From an uncultured Eubacteriales bacterium (GTDB taxonomy: Bacteria; Bacillota; Clostridia; Christensenellales; Aristaeellaceae): 64,000 bases of DNA. The stretch spans positions 62,001 through 126,000 of the forward strand of contig CADAQZ010000005.1 of assembly GCA_902790175.1 (NCBI GenBank). Reading direction: 5' to 3'. The notes under the pieces are model-generated. The model had not been told where the DNA came from. It made no database searches and saw only the letters and a list, made by a program, of their open reading frames with translations. The translations under genes were made by a program, and so were the position numbers. Below, piece after piece: positions 32,658-41,142 of the stretch (positions are counted from its first letter, which is position 1; each line of letters begins with the position of its first letter).

Positions 32658-33186
32658 CTTTCTCGCACTTCACCTGCTTCCAGAGCCGGTGGTTGTGCAG
32701 GCCCACGGCCAGCAGCAGCGCGGCGCAGACGCCGAACGCGATGTCGCCCGGCAACATCCCGACGCCCCGGAGCAGGTTCACGCCCTCCCCAGCCAGCGCG
32801 ATGCCGGCGAGCAGCACGGTTAAGAACGAGCAGGCCGGGCAGCGGTTTGCCAACTGGTCGGCGTGGCGGTGCTCCAGCCTGTCCCCGGCGCGCAGCGCCC
32901 GCACGAGCGCGGCGACCGTCAGCCCCAGCGGCAGCGCCTCGAACGCGAACGGCAGCGCCACCCAGAGCGTGCGCATGGCCGCGGAGACGGGGATCAGCGC
33001 GCCCGCGTAGGCCAGCCATCCCGCGGCGCAGGCCGCCAGCGCCCGCTTCAAGAGCCGCCGCGCGTCCTTTGCGCCCCCGGTGTAGGTGTAGATCGCGCCG
33101 ATGTACTCGTAATCCGTTCGGATACGGCCCCGGCCGTCGATACTCTCCACCAGGCGATAGTCGCCCACATACCGGTTCCTGGACAC
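32647..33186 (-). CDS. Membrane protein of unknown function
   Basis: 179 residues with about four membrane segments (AALACAAGWLAYAGALIPV-type region near 50-68, then near 72-95, 118-135 and 142-160). N-terminal cytoplasmic part RYVGDYRLVESIDGRGRIRTDYEYIGAIY. No family named. Start ATG at 33186, with TTGTAT-17-TATAAT upstream. The last residues and stop lie within a palindromic repeat, so the ancestral C-terminus may have been different. Confidence 0.7.
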   Translation of the reverse strand: MSRNRYVGDYRLVESIDGRGRIRTDYEYIGAIYTYTGGAKDARRLLKRALAACAAGWLAYAGALIPVSAAMRTLWVALPFAFEALPLGLTVAALVRALRAGDRLEHRHADQLANRCPACSFLTVLLAGIALAGEGVNLLRGVGMLPGDIAFGVCAALLLAVGLHNHRLWKQVKCEKEDS

Positions 33187-33239
33187 GCTGCCTCCGAATC
33201 GCGCGCGGGCAAACCCGCCGAGAATAATAATCTTATCTG

Positions 33240-33268
33240 ATTATAGCACAACGCCGGGTTGAATACAA
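33240..33268 (-). promoter_or_regulatory. Promoter of the 33186 membrane-protein gene
   Basis: Minus strand TTGTAT (33263-33268), 17 bases, TATAAT (33240-33245). Confidence 0.6.
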
Positions 33269-33301
33269 TAGCCAAAATAACGCTATTTTACATAACTGCC
33301 C

Positions 33302-33329
33302 TTGACATTTATCGCGTCACCAATATAAT
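33302..33329 (+). promoter_or_regulatory. Promoter of the lysine riboswitch transcript
   Basis: TTGACA (33302-33307), 16 bases, TATAAT (33324-33329); transcription would start about 8-10 bases before the riboswitch. Confidence 0.85.
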
Positions 33330-33343
33330 GAAGTAAAATGGTG

Positions 33344-33514
33344 GATCGATAGAGGCGCGGGAGCCCATCAGTAACGCCGAACAGCCCCTCCAAGGGCGCG
33401 GACGCGGCGCGAAAGGGGGCCTCGCCGAAATCCGGCCCGCTTGGAGGCGCGCCGGGTTGGGGAATCGCGGAACACGCGGTTCACTGTCGCGAGCTTTGCT
33501 CGTGGAGCGCTATC
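33344..33514 (+). ncRNA. Lysine riboswitch (L box)
   Basis: All landmark segments are present in order: GATAGAGGCGC (P1 and J1/2), AGTAACGCC, GAAAGGGGGCCTCGCCGAAA, GGGTTGGGGAA, CACTGTC and GGAGCGCTATC, whose CTATC closes P1 with GATAG at 33348. Lysine riboswitches bind free L-lysine and, with lysine present, allow a downstream terminator to form. Here the terminator at 33550-33590 and an amino-acid importer follow, so high lysine would switch off uptake. The riboswitch and terminator account for the 422-base gap without a gene. Confidence 0.95.
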
Positions 33515-33549
33515 TCTGATCTCACACAGGCCCGGCCTCGGGCGACTGT

Positions 33550-33590
33550 TGCGTGACCGGAGCAAAGCGTCGGTCGCGCATTTTATATCA
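33550..33590 (+). terminator. Riboswitch-controlled terminator
   Basis: 10-bp stem (33550-33559 with 33571-33580, one G-U pair), loop of 11, then TTTTATATCATTTT. It lies between the riboswitch and the binding-protein ribosome site (GAGGAGG). Confidence 0.88.
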
Positions 33591-33608
33591 TTTTGAGGAG
33601 GAATCACC

Positions 33609-34343
33609 ATGAAGAGAATCATCACCGTCCTGCTGGCCATGCTCATGCTGCTCAGCGCCTGCGCCGTCGCGGAAGGCCAGTTCCGCGTTGGCATGGAGTG
33701 CGACTATCCCCCGTTCAACTGGACCCAGGTGGATGAGGACGACAACAGCGTGCCGATCGACGGCGGCATGGGCTTCGCCGGCGGCTACGACGTGGAGATC
33801 GCCAAGCGCATCGCCGAGGGCCTGGGCAAGGAGCTCGTCATCAAGAAGATCGCGTGGGACGGCCTGATCCCCGCGCTGAACAGCGACCAGATCGACGCCG
33901 TCATCGCCGGCATGTCCCCCACCGCCGAGCGCAAGGTGACCGTGGACTTCACCGACGCCTACTACAACAGCGACCTGGTCGTGGTTGTGCGCGCCGACGG
34001 CGATTTCGCCAATGCCCAGTCGCTTTCTGACTTCGCGGGCGCGAAGATCACCGCCCAGCTCAACACCTTCCACGAGACCGTGGTCAGCCAGCTGGAGGGC
34101 GTGAACCAGATGCCCTCGATGGAGACCTTCCCGGCCATGATTACCGCCCTGACCTCCGGCGCCATCGACGGCTACATCTCCGAGCGTCCCGGCGCGGTTT
34201 CCGCCTGCGCCTCCAATGCCGATCTGACCTTCGTTACGCCCGGCTTCGTGGCCAGCGAGGAGGACACTTCCATCGCCGTCGCTCTCAAGCAGGGCCAGCC
34301 CGAGCTGATCGACGCCATCAACGAGATCCTCGCCAGCCGGTGA
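33609..34343 (+). CDS. Amino-acid-binding protein (family 3), probably lysine
   Basis: 244 residues. Signal peptide with lipobox LSAC (MKRIITVLLAMLMLLSAC), so probably a lipoprotein. Polar amino-acid binding fold: FRVGMECDYPPFNW, GYDVEIAKRIAEGLGKELVIK, WDGLIPALNSDQIDAVIAGMSPTAER and the C-terminal FVASEEDTSIAVALKQGQPELI. The lysine riboswitch in its leader makes L-lysine the likely ligand; sequence alone cannot separate lysine from arginine or glutamine. First gene of a three-gene importer. Confidence 0.9.
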   Translation: MKRIITVLLAMLMLLSACAVAEGQFRVGMECDYPPFNWTQVDEDDNSVPIDGGMGFAGGYDVEIAKRIAEGLGKELVIKKIAWDGLIPALNSDQIDAVIAGMSPTAERKVTVDFTDAYYNSDLVVVVRADGDFANAQSLSDFAGAKITAQLNTFHETVVSQLEGVNQMPSMETFPAMITALTSGAIDGYISERPGAVSACASNADLTFVTPGFVASEEDTSIAVALKQGQPELIDAINEILASR

Positions 34344-34354
34344 GCGCCGAGTAA

Positions 34355-34525
34355 GAGTGAAGAGTTGAGAGTTGAGAGTGGAGTTGTGGTGCAAATTCTT
34401 GCGAATTTGTTTTGATTTAAAAAGGGAGGCCGTCAGATCGCCGTTCTCTTTGAATCAAATAAATCCGGCAGGATTTCCTCCAAAACTCCACTCTTCACTC
34501 TCCACTCTAAACTTTTATCCCTCAT
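34355..34525. repeat. Intergenic inverted repeat with 7-base tandem arms
   Basis: GAGTTGAGAGTTGAGAGTGG on the left faces CCACTCTTCACTCTCCACTC on the right: tandem 7-base units in opposite orientation around an AT-rich centre. It separates the binding-protein and permease genes; a related unit supplies the end of the TagF-fusion gene. Confidence 0.75.
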
Positions 34526-34550
34526 TCTCATACGAAAGGTATGATCGTCA

Positions 34551-35342
34551 ATGCCAACCGCCCAATCCGGCTTCTTTGAATGGGTGTTCTTCTTCCTCAA
34601 GACCTACGGCGGCCTGTTCCTGAAGGGCGCGGGCACCACGCTGCTGATCGCGCTGACGGGCACACTGACGGGCTTCGTCCTCGGCCTGGGCGTGGGCTAT
34701 GTGCGCGCCATGCCCTGCGAGAAGGAGGGCGGCGCGGTGCGCTACTGGCTGCTGAAGCTCGCGCGGGCGCTGCTGGGCGTCTATATCGAAGTGTTCCGCT
34801 CCACGCCGATGATCGTGCAGGCCATGGTCATCTTCTACGGCATCTCCGCCGTGTTCCACGTCACGCTGCCCTACCTGCTGGCGGGCTACGTGATCGTGTC
34901 GATCAACACCGGCGCGTACCTGGCCGAGATCGTGCGCGGCGGCATCCAGTCCGTGGACCCCGGCCAGCAGGAGGCCGCGCTCGCCATCGGCATGACCTAC
35001 GGCCAGAGCATGCTGCACGTGGTGCTGCCGCAGGCCATCCGCAACATACTGCCCGCGCTGGGCAACGAGTTCGTGGTCAACATCAAGGATACCTCCGTGC
35101 TGAACGTCATCTCCGTCACGGAGCTGTTCTTCGTGTCGAAGTCCGCGGCGGGCACCTACTTCAAGTACTTCGAGGTGTTCTTCATCACGTCCTGCATCTA
35201 CTTCGTGATGACCTTCACCGTCACGCGCTTTTTGCGCTGGCTGGAGAAGAAGATGGACGGCCCCGAGAACTACGCCATCCACGGCTCGCAGACCGTTCCG
35301 GACGTGGAGCTGATCGGGAAGGAGGGCGAGCAGCATGGCTGA
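34551..35342 (+). CDS. Polar amino-acid ABC transporter permease
   Basis: 263 residues, HisMQ/GlnP family. Membrane helices start near 20 ([22 protein letters not shown]). The family signature [12 protein letters not shown] is followed by the EAA loop [45 protein letters not shown] is typical. A basic and acidic C-terminal tail extends past the usual end. It overlaps the ATPase gene by 8 bases. Acts as a homodimeric channel in the probable lysine importer. Confidence 0.93.
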   Translation: MPTAQSGFFEWVFFFLKTYGGLFLKGAGTTLLIALTGTLTGFVLGLGVGYVRAMPCEKEGGAVRYWLLKLARALLGVYIEVFRSTPMIVQAMVIFYGISAVFHVTLPYLLAGYVIVSINTGAYLAEIVRGGIQSVDPGQQEAALAIGMTYGQSMLHVVLPQAIRNILPALGNEFVVNIKDTSVLNVISVTELFFVSKSAAGTYFKYFEVFFITSCIYFVMTFTVTRFLRWLEKKMDGPENYAIHGSQTVPDVELIGKEGEQHG

Positions 35343-36078
35343 GCGCATCATTGAGGTTCGGCACCTGAGCAAGTTCTTCGGCGATCACGAGGTGCTGCGC
35401 GACGTGGACTTTTCCGTGCACAAGGGCGAGGTCGTGTCCATCATCGGCGCCTCCGGCTCCGGCAAGAGCACGCTGCTGCGCTGCATCAACCTGCTGGAAA
35501 AGCCCACCGGCGGCGAGATCCTCTACCACGGAAAATCCATCCGCGGCGAGGGCTTCAACCTGCAGATGTACCGCGCGCACGTGGGCATGGTGTTCCAGCA
35601 GTTCAACCTGTTTGCCAACATGACTGCGCTGGAGAACTGCATCGTCGGGCAGATGAAGGTGTTGAAGCGCAGCCGCGCCGAGGCGGAAAAGATCGCGATG
35701 GAGTACCTGCGCAGGGTGGGCATGGACGTGTACGTGAAAGCCAAGCCCCGCCAGCTCTCCGGCGGCCAGAAGCAGCGCGTGGCCATCGCCCGCGCCCTGT
35801 CGATGAACCCGGACGTATTGCTGTTTGACGAGCCGACCAGCGCGCTGGACCCCGAAATGGTGGGCGAGGTGCTCGCCGTCATGAAGGATTTGGCGTCGTC
35901 GGGCCTGACGATGCTGGTGGTCACCCACGAAATGGGCTTCGCCCGCGACGTGTGCGACCGCGTGGTGTTCATGGACGGCGGCGTGATCGTCGAGAGCGAC
36001 GTGCCCGAGGCCATCTTCACCCAGCCCAAGCACCCGAGAACACGGGAGTTTTTGGCGCGGATATTGCAGGAAGAGTAG
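35335..36078 (+). CDS. Polar amino-acid ABC transporter ATPase
   Basis: 247 residues, GlnQ/HisP type. Walker [10 protein letters not shown] near 39, Q-loop [16 protein letters not shown], signature [15 protein letters not shown], Walker [15 protein letters not shown] and H-loop [11 protein letters not shown]. Energises the probable lysine importer. Last gene of the riboswitch-controlled unit; a palindromic repeat follows. Confidence 0.95.
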   Translation: MAERIIEVRHLSKFFGDHEVLRDVDFSVHKGEVVSIIGASGSGKSTLLRCINLLEKPTGGEILYHGKSIRGEGFNLQMYRAHVGMVFQQFNLFANMTALENCIVGQMKVLKRSRAEAEKIAMEYLRRVGMDVYVKAKPRQLSGGQKQRVAIARALSMNPDVLLFDEPTSALDPEMVGEVLAVMKDLASSGLTMLVVTHEMGFARDVCDRVVFMDGGVIVESDVPEAIFTQPKHPRTREFLARILQEE

Positions 36079-36091
36079 AAATTCGAGGATA

Positions 36092-36249
36092 CCCCCTCTC
36101 CGTCTGCTGCGCAGACACCTCTCCCCCTCACGGGGGCGAGGCAAGGTATGGAGGTTGGACGCCTCCTCTGACAGGAAAAGGCGATGCGCCGTTTTCTCCT
36201 TGGCTCGCCCCCGTGAGGGAGAGCTGGCGCGAAGCGCCTGAGAGGGGGC
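36092..36249. repeat. Palindromic repeat, CCCCCTCTC family, paired copies
   Basis: Left end CCCCCTCTCCGTCTGC with CTCTCCCCCTCACGGGGG; right end the inverted unit CTCGCCCCCGTGAGGGAGAG then GCGCCTGAGAGGGGG. About 158 bases, able to fold end to end. A half copy lies at 8436-8490. Confidence 0.88.
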
Positions 36250-36277
36250 TCCTCAATGGCGATTCCAACGGTTGTGC

Positions 36278-36307
36278 TTGATGGGCGCAACCGTTCTGTT
36301 GTATAAT
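36278..36307 (+). promoter_or_regulatory. Promoter of the clostripain-family gene
   Basis: TTGATG (36278-36283), 18 bases, TATAAT (36302-36307), about 33 bases before the start codon. Confidence 0.6.
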
Positions 36308-36339
36308 GTACTCAATGAACGCGCAAGGGGGTTTTTCCC

Positions 36340-38286
36340 ATGAAGAAGCTGACGATCGCGCTGCTGATCGCGGCGGCGCTGATGATAGCCGGGACGTTCG
36401 CGCTGGCCGACGCCGCCACGACGGTGTTGGTGTACATGTGCGGCTCGGACCTGCAGGAGGCGGGCTGCATCGACCTGTACGAGATGGCCGAGGCCGAGAC
36501 CGGCGAAAATACGAACGTGGTCGTGCTGGCCGGCGGCGCCGAGAAGTGGGACGACGAGGACCTGGAGGGCGGCACGCGCAACCTCGTCGTGATCTCCGAG
36601 GGCGGCTTTGAGAGCGTGGACGACGTGGGCCAGGCCTCGATGGGCAGCGCCGAGAGCCTGCTGGACTTTTTGGAGTTCGGCCTGACGGAGTATCCCGCCG
36701 AGCGCACCGTGTTCGTCCTCTGGAACCACGGCAGCGGGCCGGAGGGCGGCATCTGCTTTGACCAGCTGGAGGACGAAGACGGGCTGACGATGGTCGAGAT
36801 CCGCGAGGCGCTGGAGGCGTTGGACGAATCCGTGCCCGGCTGGCACATCGACGTGTTCGGCTGCGACGCCTGCATGATGGCCAGCTACGAGCTGACGGCG
36901 CTGCTGGCCAGGCACAGCATCGACTACTTCGTGGCCAGCGAAGAGGTGGAGCCCGGCATCGGCTGGTACTACACGCCCTGGCTGAAGGCGCTGGACGAGG
37001 ACCCCGGCATCGGCAGCGAGGCGCTCTGTAAAATGATCGTGGACAGCTTCATGGACGACAACGACGCCTACAACCCCGACGAGCCCTACACGCTCAGCGC
37101 CGTGGACCTCAGCCGCTTCAGCCCGCTGCAATCGCGCATGGAGGAATTTGCCGCCGCGCTGGATTCGGCGGTGGACGGCGGCCAGCTGGCCTCGCTGCGC
37201 CGCGGGCGCAGCCGCCTGTACACGTTCGGCTCGTTCTGCGACGGCAGCTGGGACATGGTGGACATGGACGCCGCGGTGGAGGCCTTCGCCTCCGTCGACC
37301 CGGGCGCGGCCTCGGACGTGCGGCGGCTGCTGGGCGACTGCGTCGTGTGCAACCGCCAGACGGACAACCTAGAGCCGTGCAGCGGCCTGGCGCTGCTGAT
37401 CCCCGAGGACACGCCGGAGGATTTTTCGGACTACCGCGAGGGCATGGACGTGTCCCACTGCGTGCCCAACTGGATGGCCTTCCTGGACAACTACGTGGGA
37501 CGGCTGACCGGCACGGACTACAACTTCTCCGAGCTGACGCCCGTGCAGATGATCACCGGGCAGACCGCGTGCGGCGCGGACGGCTGCCAGTGGGACCCCG
37601 ATTGGCTGACCGGCGACGACTGGGGCGAGAGCTACACGATCCAGGAGGGCGAGTACGGCTTCTCCATCCAGCTCTCCGAGCAGGATCTGGAGAACCTGGA
37701 CTACGTCGAGGGCATGATGCTCTGGGACATGAGCGACGACGAGATGGACTGCTACGTGGACCTGGGCCTCTCCCGCAACAACCTGATCGACTGGAAGGAC
37801 GGCACGGTGACGAGCCTGTTTGACGGCAGCTGGCCCATGTTCGGCGACCAGCTGGTGCCCCTCTACGACCAGGCGCGCACCGAGAACAGCTGCCGGAGCC
37901 TGATCCCGGTGAAGCTGAACGGCGAGTACACGTACCTGGTGGTGGTGTTCCCCGCCGGAAGCGACGAGGGCCGCGTCATCGGCGCGAACGCCGGATACGA
38001 CGACAACGGCCTGCCCATTCGCCAGACCACGAAGCTCGAGGACGGCGACGAGATCGTGCCCGTGTACACGATGTACGTGGGCGAATCTGACTCCGACGAG
38101 GACTTCGAGGAGGGCGAGTTCGAGGGCGACCCCATCACATGGCGCGACGGCATGACCGTCAACTACGTGTCGCTCGCCGGGGAATGGGACGACGAGGACG
38201 AGCCGATGGTGATGCAGTTCTGCTTCCTGGTGAACGACATCTTCGGCGACTACACGATGAGCGACTTCGTGGCGTTTGAGTTGTAA
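36340..38286 (+). CDS. Exported clostripain-family (C11) cysteine peptidase
   Basis: 648 residues with a signal peptide (MKKLTIALLIAAALMIAGTFALADA). The C11 domain begins TTVLVYMCGSDLQEAG; catalytic His130 lies in WNHGSG and Cys178 in FGCDACMMASYE, the GCDACLM-type motif. C11 peptidases cut after Arg or Lys and are activated by self-cleavage. The C-terminal half (about 390-648) is very acidic beta-rich sequence without a recognised domain (GEYGFSIQLSEQDLENLDYVEGMML). No LPXTG or membrane anchor is seen, so it is probably released. Monocistronic. Confidence 0.9.
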   Translation: MKKLTIALLIAAALMIAGTFALADAATTVLVYMCGSDLQEAGCIDLYEMAEAETGENTNVVVLAGGAEKWDDEDLEGGTRNLVVISEGGFESVDDVGQASMGSAESLLDFLEFGLTEYPAERTVFVLWNHGSGPEGGICFDQLEDEDGLTMVEIREALEALDESVPGWHIDVFGCDACMMASYELTALLARHSIDYFVASEEVEPGIGWYYTPWLKALDEDPGIGSEALCKMIVDSFMDDNDAYNPDEPYTLSAVDLSRFSPLQSRMEEFAAALDSAVDGGQLASLRRGRSRLYTFGSFCDGSWDMVDMDAAVEAFASVDPGAASDVRRLLGDCVVCNRQTDNLEPCSGLALLIPEDTPEDFSDYREGMDVSHCVPNWMAFLDNYVGRLTGTDYNFSELTPVQMITGQTACGADGCQWDPDWLTGDDWGESYTIQEGEYGFSIQLSEQDLENLDYVEGMMLWDMSDDEMDCYVDLGLSRNNLIDWKDGTVTSLFDGSWPMFGDQLVPLYDQARTENSCRSLIPVKLNGEYTYLVVVFPAGSDEGRVIGANAGYDDNGLPIRQTTKLEDGDEIVPVYTMYVGESDSDEDFEEGEFEGDPITWRDGMTVNYVSLAGEWDDEDEPMVMQFCFLVNDIFGDYTMSDFVAFEL

Positions 38287-38299
38287 GATAGCATTATAC

Positions 38300-38332
38300 G
38301 CGAAAGCGGGCGGCATTGCCGCCCGCTTTCGC
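38300..38332. terminator. Terminator between convergent clostripain and fab genes
   Basis: A perfect 15-bp stem (38300-38314 with 38318-38332) with a 3-base loop. T runs are poor on both sides, but it is the only structure between the convergent genes. Confidence 0.7.
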
Positions 38333-38340
38333 GCGCTTTC

Positions 38341-38769
38341 TCACTTCGCGATCATGAACATGAACTCCCCCGACGCGCAGACCGCGCCGTCCACGGTGGC
38401 CTCGCCCTTGACCACGTAGAGCGCGCCCTTGCTGCGCACCAGCTCGGAGCGCACGGTGATCGTGTCGCCAGGGCGCACCGGGTGGCGGAAGCGCACGCCG
38501 TTGATGCCCGCGTAGTAGGGCGTGCTGCCGGGAATAGCGTCCTTCATCAGCATGCAGGAGGCCTGCGCGATGATCTCGCACTGGATGACCCCCGGCACGA
38601 CGGGGTTGCCCGGGAAGTGGCCACGCAGGAAGAACTCGTCGCCGCGGACGGTGTACTTGCCCTCGGCGCTGCCGTCCTCCATAAGCGCCGCCTCGTCCAG
38701 CAGCGCCATGTCCTCGCGGTGGGGCAGGACCTTCGCGATGCCCTCACGATCCAGTCTTTCTATAGCCAT
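38341..38769 (-). CDS. fabZ: 3-hydroxyacyl-ACP dehydratase
   Basis: 142 residues from the ATG at 38769 (GGAGGT 7 bases before). Hot-dog fold: LPHREDMALLDEA, catalytic His in RGHFPGNPVVPGVIQCEIIAQ and RFRHPVRPGDTITV. The usual acidic residue of the family is present in QCE. Removes water from 3-hydroxyacyl-ACP in fatty-acid elongation. Last gene of the fab operon, separated from fabF by a palindromic repeat. Confidence 0.93.
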   Translation of the reverse strand: MAIERLDREGIAKVLPHREDMALLDEAALMEDGSAEGKYTVRGDEFFLRGHFPGNPVVPGVIQCEIIAQASCMLMKDAIPGSTPYYAGINGVRFRHPVRPGDTITVRSELVRSKGALYVVKGEATVDGAVCASGEFMFMIAK

Positions 38770-38793
38770 GGGAATGACCTCCATCATATTAGA

Positions 38794-38923
38794 AAACGAC
38801 CTCTTCCGGCCTCGCTTTGCTCGGCCACTTTCCCCTAAAGGGGAAGGCTAAGGCTCCAATGCTCTCCAAAAGCCTTCCCCTTCAGGGGAAGGTGCCCCCG
38901 TCAGGGGGCGAAAGAGGTCGTTT
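38794..38923. repeat. Palindromic element with AACGACCTCTTCC ends (copy A)
   Basis: 12-bp perfect terminal inverted repeat (AAACGACCTCTT with its complement) enclosing CTTTCCCCTAAAGGGGAAGG and CCTTCCCCTTCAGGGGAAGG. About 130 bases between fabZ and fabF. Looks like a non-coding mobile or structural element (MITE-like). Confidence 0.9.
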
Positions 38924-38929
38924 CCCATT

Positions 38930-40162
38930 TTATCTAGCTTTCCTCATCGCGATCACCGCGTTGTGCCCGCCGAAGCCGAGCGACGAGGACACGGCCACTT
39001 CGACGTCCGCCTTCACGGCGGCGCCCGGCACGTAGTTCAGGTCGCACTCGGGGTCGGGCGAATTGAGGTGGATCGTGGGCGGCACGACGCCCTTCTCCAG
39101 CGCCATCGCGCACGCGATGGCTTCCACGCCGCCAGCCGCGCCGAGCATGTGCCCGGTCATCGACTTCGTGGAGCTGATCAGCGCCGCGCGCGCGGCGTCC
39201 TCGCCCAGCGCCCGCTTGATGGCCAGCGTCTCCACGCGGTCGTTCATCGGCGTGCCGGTGCCGTGGGCGTTGATGTACAGCTGCTCGCCGCGCCAGTTGG
39301 CCTCGTCCAGCGCCAGCTTGATCGCGTTCGCCGCGCCGATGCCCTCGGCCTGGGGGGCGGTGATGTGGTAGGCGTCGCAGGTGTTGCCGTAGCCGCAGAT
39401 TTCCGCGAGGATGTGCGCGCCGCGGGCCATGGCGTGCTCATACGCCTCGAGCACCACGATGCCGCTGCCCTCGCCGATCACGAAGCCGCCGCGCCGCGAA
39501 TCGAACGGCAGCGACGCCGCGTTCGGATCGGTGCTTTCGCTCAGCGCCTTCATGTTGGTAAACCCGGCCACCGCCAGCGGCGTGACGGCCGCCTCCGCAC
39601 CGCCCGCGATGATCGCGTCCGCCAGGCCGTACTTGATCGCATGGAATGCCTCGCCGATGGCGTGCGTGCCGGTGGCGCAGGCCGTGACCACGGGCAGGCA
39701 CGGGCCCTGGGCGCCAAAGCGGATGGCGATATTGCCCGCCGCCATGTTGCCGATCATCATCGGCACGAAGAACGGCGACACGCGGCCGGGGCCGCGGCTG
39801 AGCATCTTCTCCGTCTCCTGGGTGAAGGTCTGGATGCCGCCGATGCCGCTGCCCACGTACACGCCGAAGCGCTCGGGCGCCACCTGGCCCTCGATGCCGC
39901 TCATGGACACGGCCTGGATGGCCGCCGCCATGGCGTACTGGGCGTACAGGTCCATGCGCTTGGACTGCGCGCGGTCGATGCCCGCGGCCTCGGGGTCAAA
40001 GCCCTTCACCTCGGCCGCCAGTTTCACCTTGTAGCCCTCGGTGTCGAAGGCGGTGATCGGCGCAATGCCGCAGACGCCCTTTACCAGGTTCTCAAAAAAA
40101 GCCTCCGCGCCGATGCCCACCGGGGAAACGACGCCCGCGCCGGTTACAACAACTCTATTCAT
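38930..40162 (-). CDS. fabF: Beta-ketoacyl-ACP synthase II
   Basis: 410 residues from the ATG at 40162 (AAGAGG before; an earlier in-frame ATG adds five residues). [13 protein letters not shown] start; nucleophile Cys in [15 protein letters not shown]; His residues in [15 protein letters not shown] and [13 protein letters not shown]; ends [12 protein letters not shown]. Condenses malonyl-ACP with acyl-ACP. Part of the fab operon after fabG. Confidence 0.96.
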   Translation of the reverse strand: MNRVVVTGAGVVSPVGIGAEAFFENLVKGVCGIAPITAFDTEGYKVKLAAEVKGFDPEAAGIDRAQSKRMDLYAQYAMAAAIQAVSMSGIEGQVAPERFGVYVGSGIGGIQTFTQETEKMLSRGPGRVSPFFVPMMIGNMAAGNIAIRFGAQGPCLPVVTACATGTHAIGEAFHAIKYGLADAIIAGGAEAAVTPLAVAGFTNMKALSESTDPNAASLPFDSRRGGFVIGEGSGIVVLEAYEHAMARGAHILAEICGYGNTCDAYHITAPQAEGIGAANAIKLALDEANWRGEQLYINAHGTGTPMNDRVETLAIKRALGEDAARAALISSTKSMTGHMLGAAGGVEAIACAMALEKGVVPPTIHLNSPDPECDLNYVPGAAVKADVEVAVSSSLGFGGHNAVIAMRKAR

Positions 40163-40228
40163 AAAAAACCTCTTCACAAACTTTTGGGATAACAGCGGAG
40201 GGGGAGCTTGCTCCCCCTTTGCCGCGCG

Positions 40229-40972
40229 TCAGCGCATAAAGAATCCGCCGTCCACGTTGATGACGGTGCCGGTGATGTATCCGGCGTCGTCGCTGGCGAG
40301 GAACGCCGCCGCCGCGGCCACGTCCTCGGGCTTGCCCATGCGGCGCAGCGGGATGCTCTTCATGGCCTCCTGCAGCGCGTCCTGGTTCATGCTCGCGGTC
40401 ATGGGCGTCTCGATGAAGCCCGGCGCGATGGCGTTGCAGGTGACGCCGCGGCTGGCCAGCTCGCGCGCGATGGTCTTGGTCAGGCCCACCACGCCCGCCT
40501 TGGACGCGGAGTAGTTCGCCTGGCCCGCGTTGCCCATCAGGCCGGAGATGGAGGCGATGTTGATGATGCGGCCCGCGCGCTTCTTCATGAAGTCGGCATA
40601 CAGCGCCTTGATCATCAAAAACGTGCCCTTCAGGTTCACGGACAGCACCGCGTCGAAGTCCTCCGGGGACATGCGCAGCGCCAGCTTGTCGCGGGTGATG
40701 CCCGCGTTGTTCACCAGGATGTCCACGCCGCCCAGCGCTTCCTTCACCTGCGCAACGGCGGCCGTCACCTGGTCGTAGTCGGTGATGTCGCATTGCGAAG
40801 CATAGGCCCTGACGCCCAGCTCGCGGAGCTCCTGCGCGGTCTGCTCGGACACCTCCGGGCTGCCCGCGTCGAGGATCGCGATGTCCGCGCCCTGCGAGGC
40901 CAGCTTCACGGCGATGGCCTTGCCGATGCCCCGCGCTCCGCCGGTGACGAGGGCCACTTTGTTGTTCAGCAT
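40229..40972 (-). CDS. fabG: 3-oxoacyl-ACP reductase
   Basis: 247 residues, short-chain dehydrogenase. NADPH loop TGGARGIGKAIA, NNAGITRDKLALRM (FabG-typical), catalytic Ser in SISGLMGNAGQ and YxxxK in YSASKAGVVGLTK; ends INVDGGFFM. Reduces 3-oxoacyl-ACP. Upstream of it, where fabD usually lies, is a 135-base palindromic element instead. Confidence 0.96.
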   Translation of the reverse strand: MLNNKVALVTGGARGIGKAIAVKLASQGADIAILDAGSPEVSEQTAQELRELGVRAYASQCDITDYDQVTAAVAQVKEALGGVDILVNNAGITRDKLALRMSPEDFDAVLSVNLKGTFLMIKALYADFMKKRAGRIINIASISGLMGNAGQANYSASKAGVVGLTKTIARELASRGVTCNAIAPGFIETPMTASMNQDALQEAMKSIPLRRMGKPEDVAAAAAFLASDDAGYITGTVINVDGGFFMR

Positions 40973-41007
40973 AGGATACCTCCGATATTGTCAATGGCCG
41001 AAAGGAG

Positions 41008-41142
41008 AACGACCTCTTCCGACCTCACTGCGTTCGGCCACCTTCCCCTGAAGGGGAAGGCTTCTGAAGAAGCTATCGGCGACATGAATGCCTTCCCCTT
41101 TAGGGGAAGGTGGCACGGCGAAGCCGTGACGGAAGAGGTCGT
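41008..41142. repeat. Palindromic element with AACGACCTCTTCC ends (copy B)
   Basis: 13-bp terminal inverted repeat (ACGACCTCTTCCG with its complement) enclosing CACCTTCCCCTGAAGGGGAA and CCTTCCCCTTTAGGGGAAGG, then GGCACGGCGAAGCCGTGACG. It abuts the fabK stop codon exactly and occupies the usual fabD position. Confidence 0.92.

Noticed and set aside
33368..33694. Minus-strand frame over the riboswitch
   Set aside because: The region is explained by the lysine riboswitch and terminator on the plus strand.
40973..41142. Degenerate remnant of fabD between fabK and fabG
   Set aside because: The gap is fully occupied by the palindromic element and no FabD-like reading frame (GQGSQ, GHSLGE) is visible in any frame.
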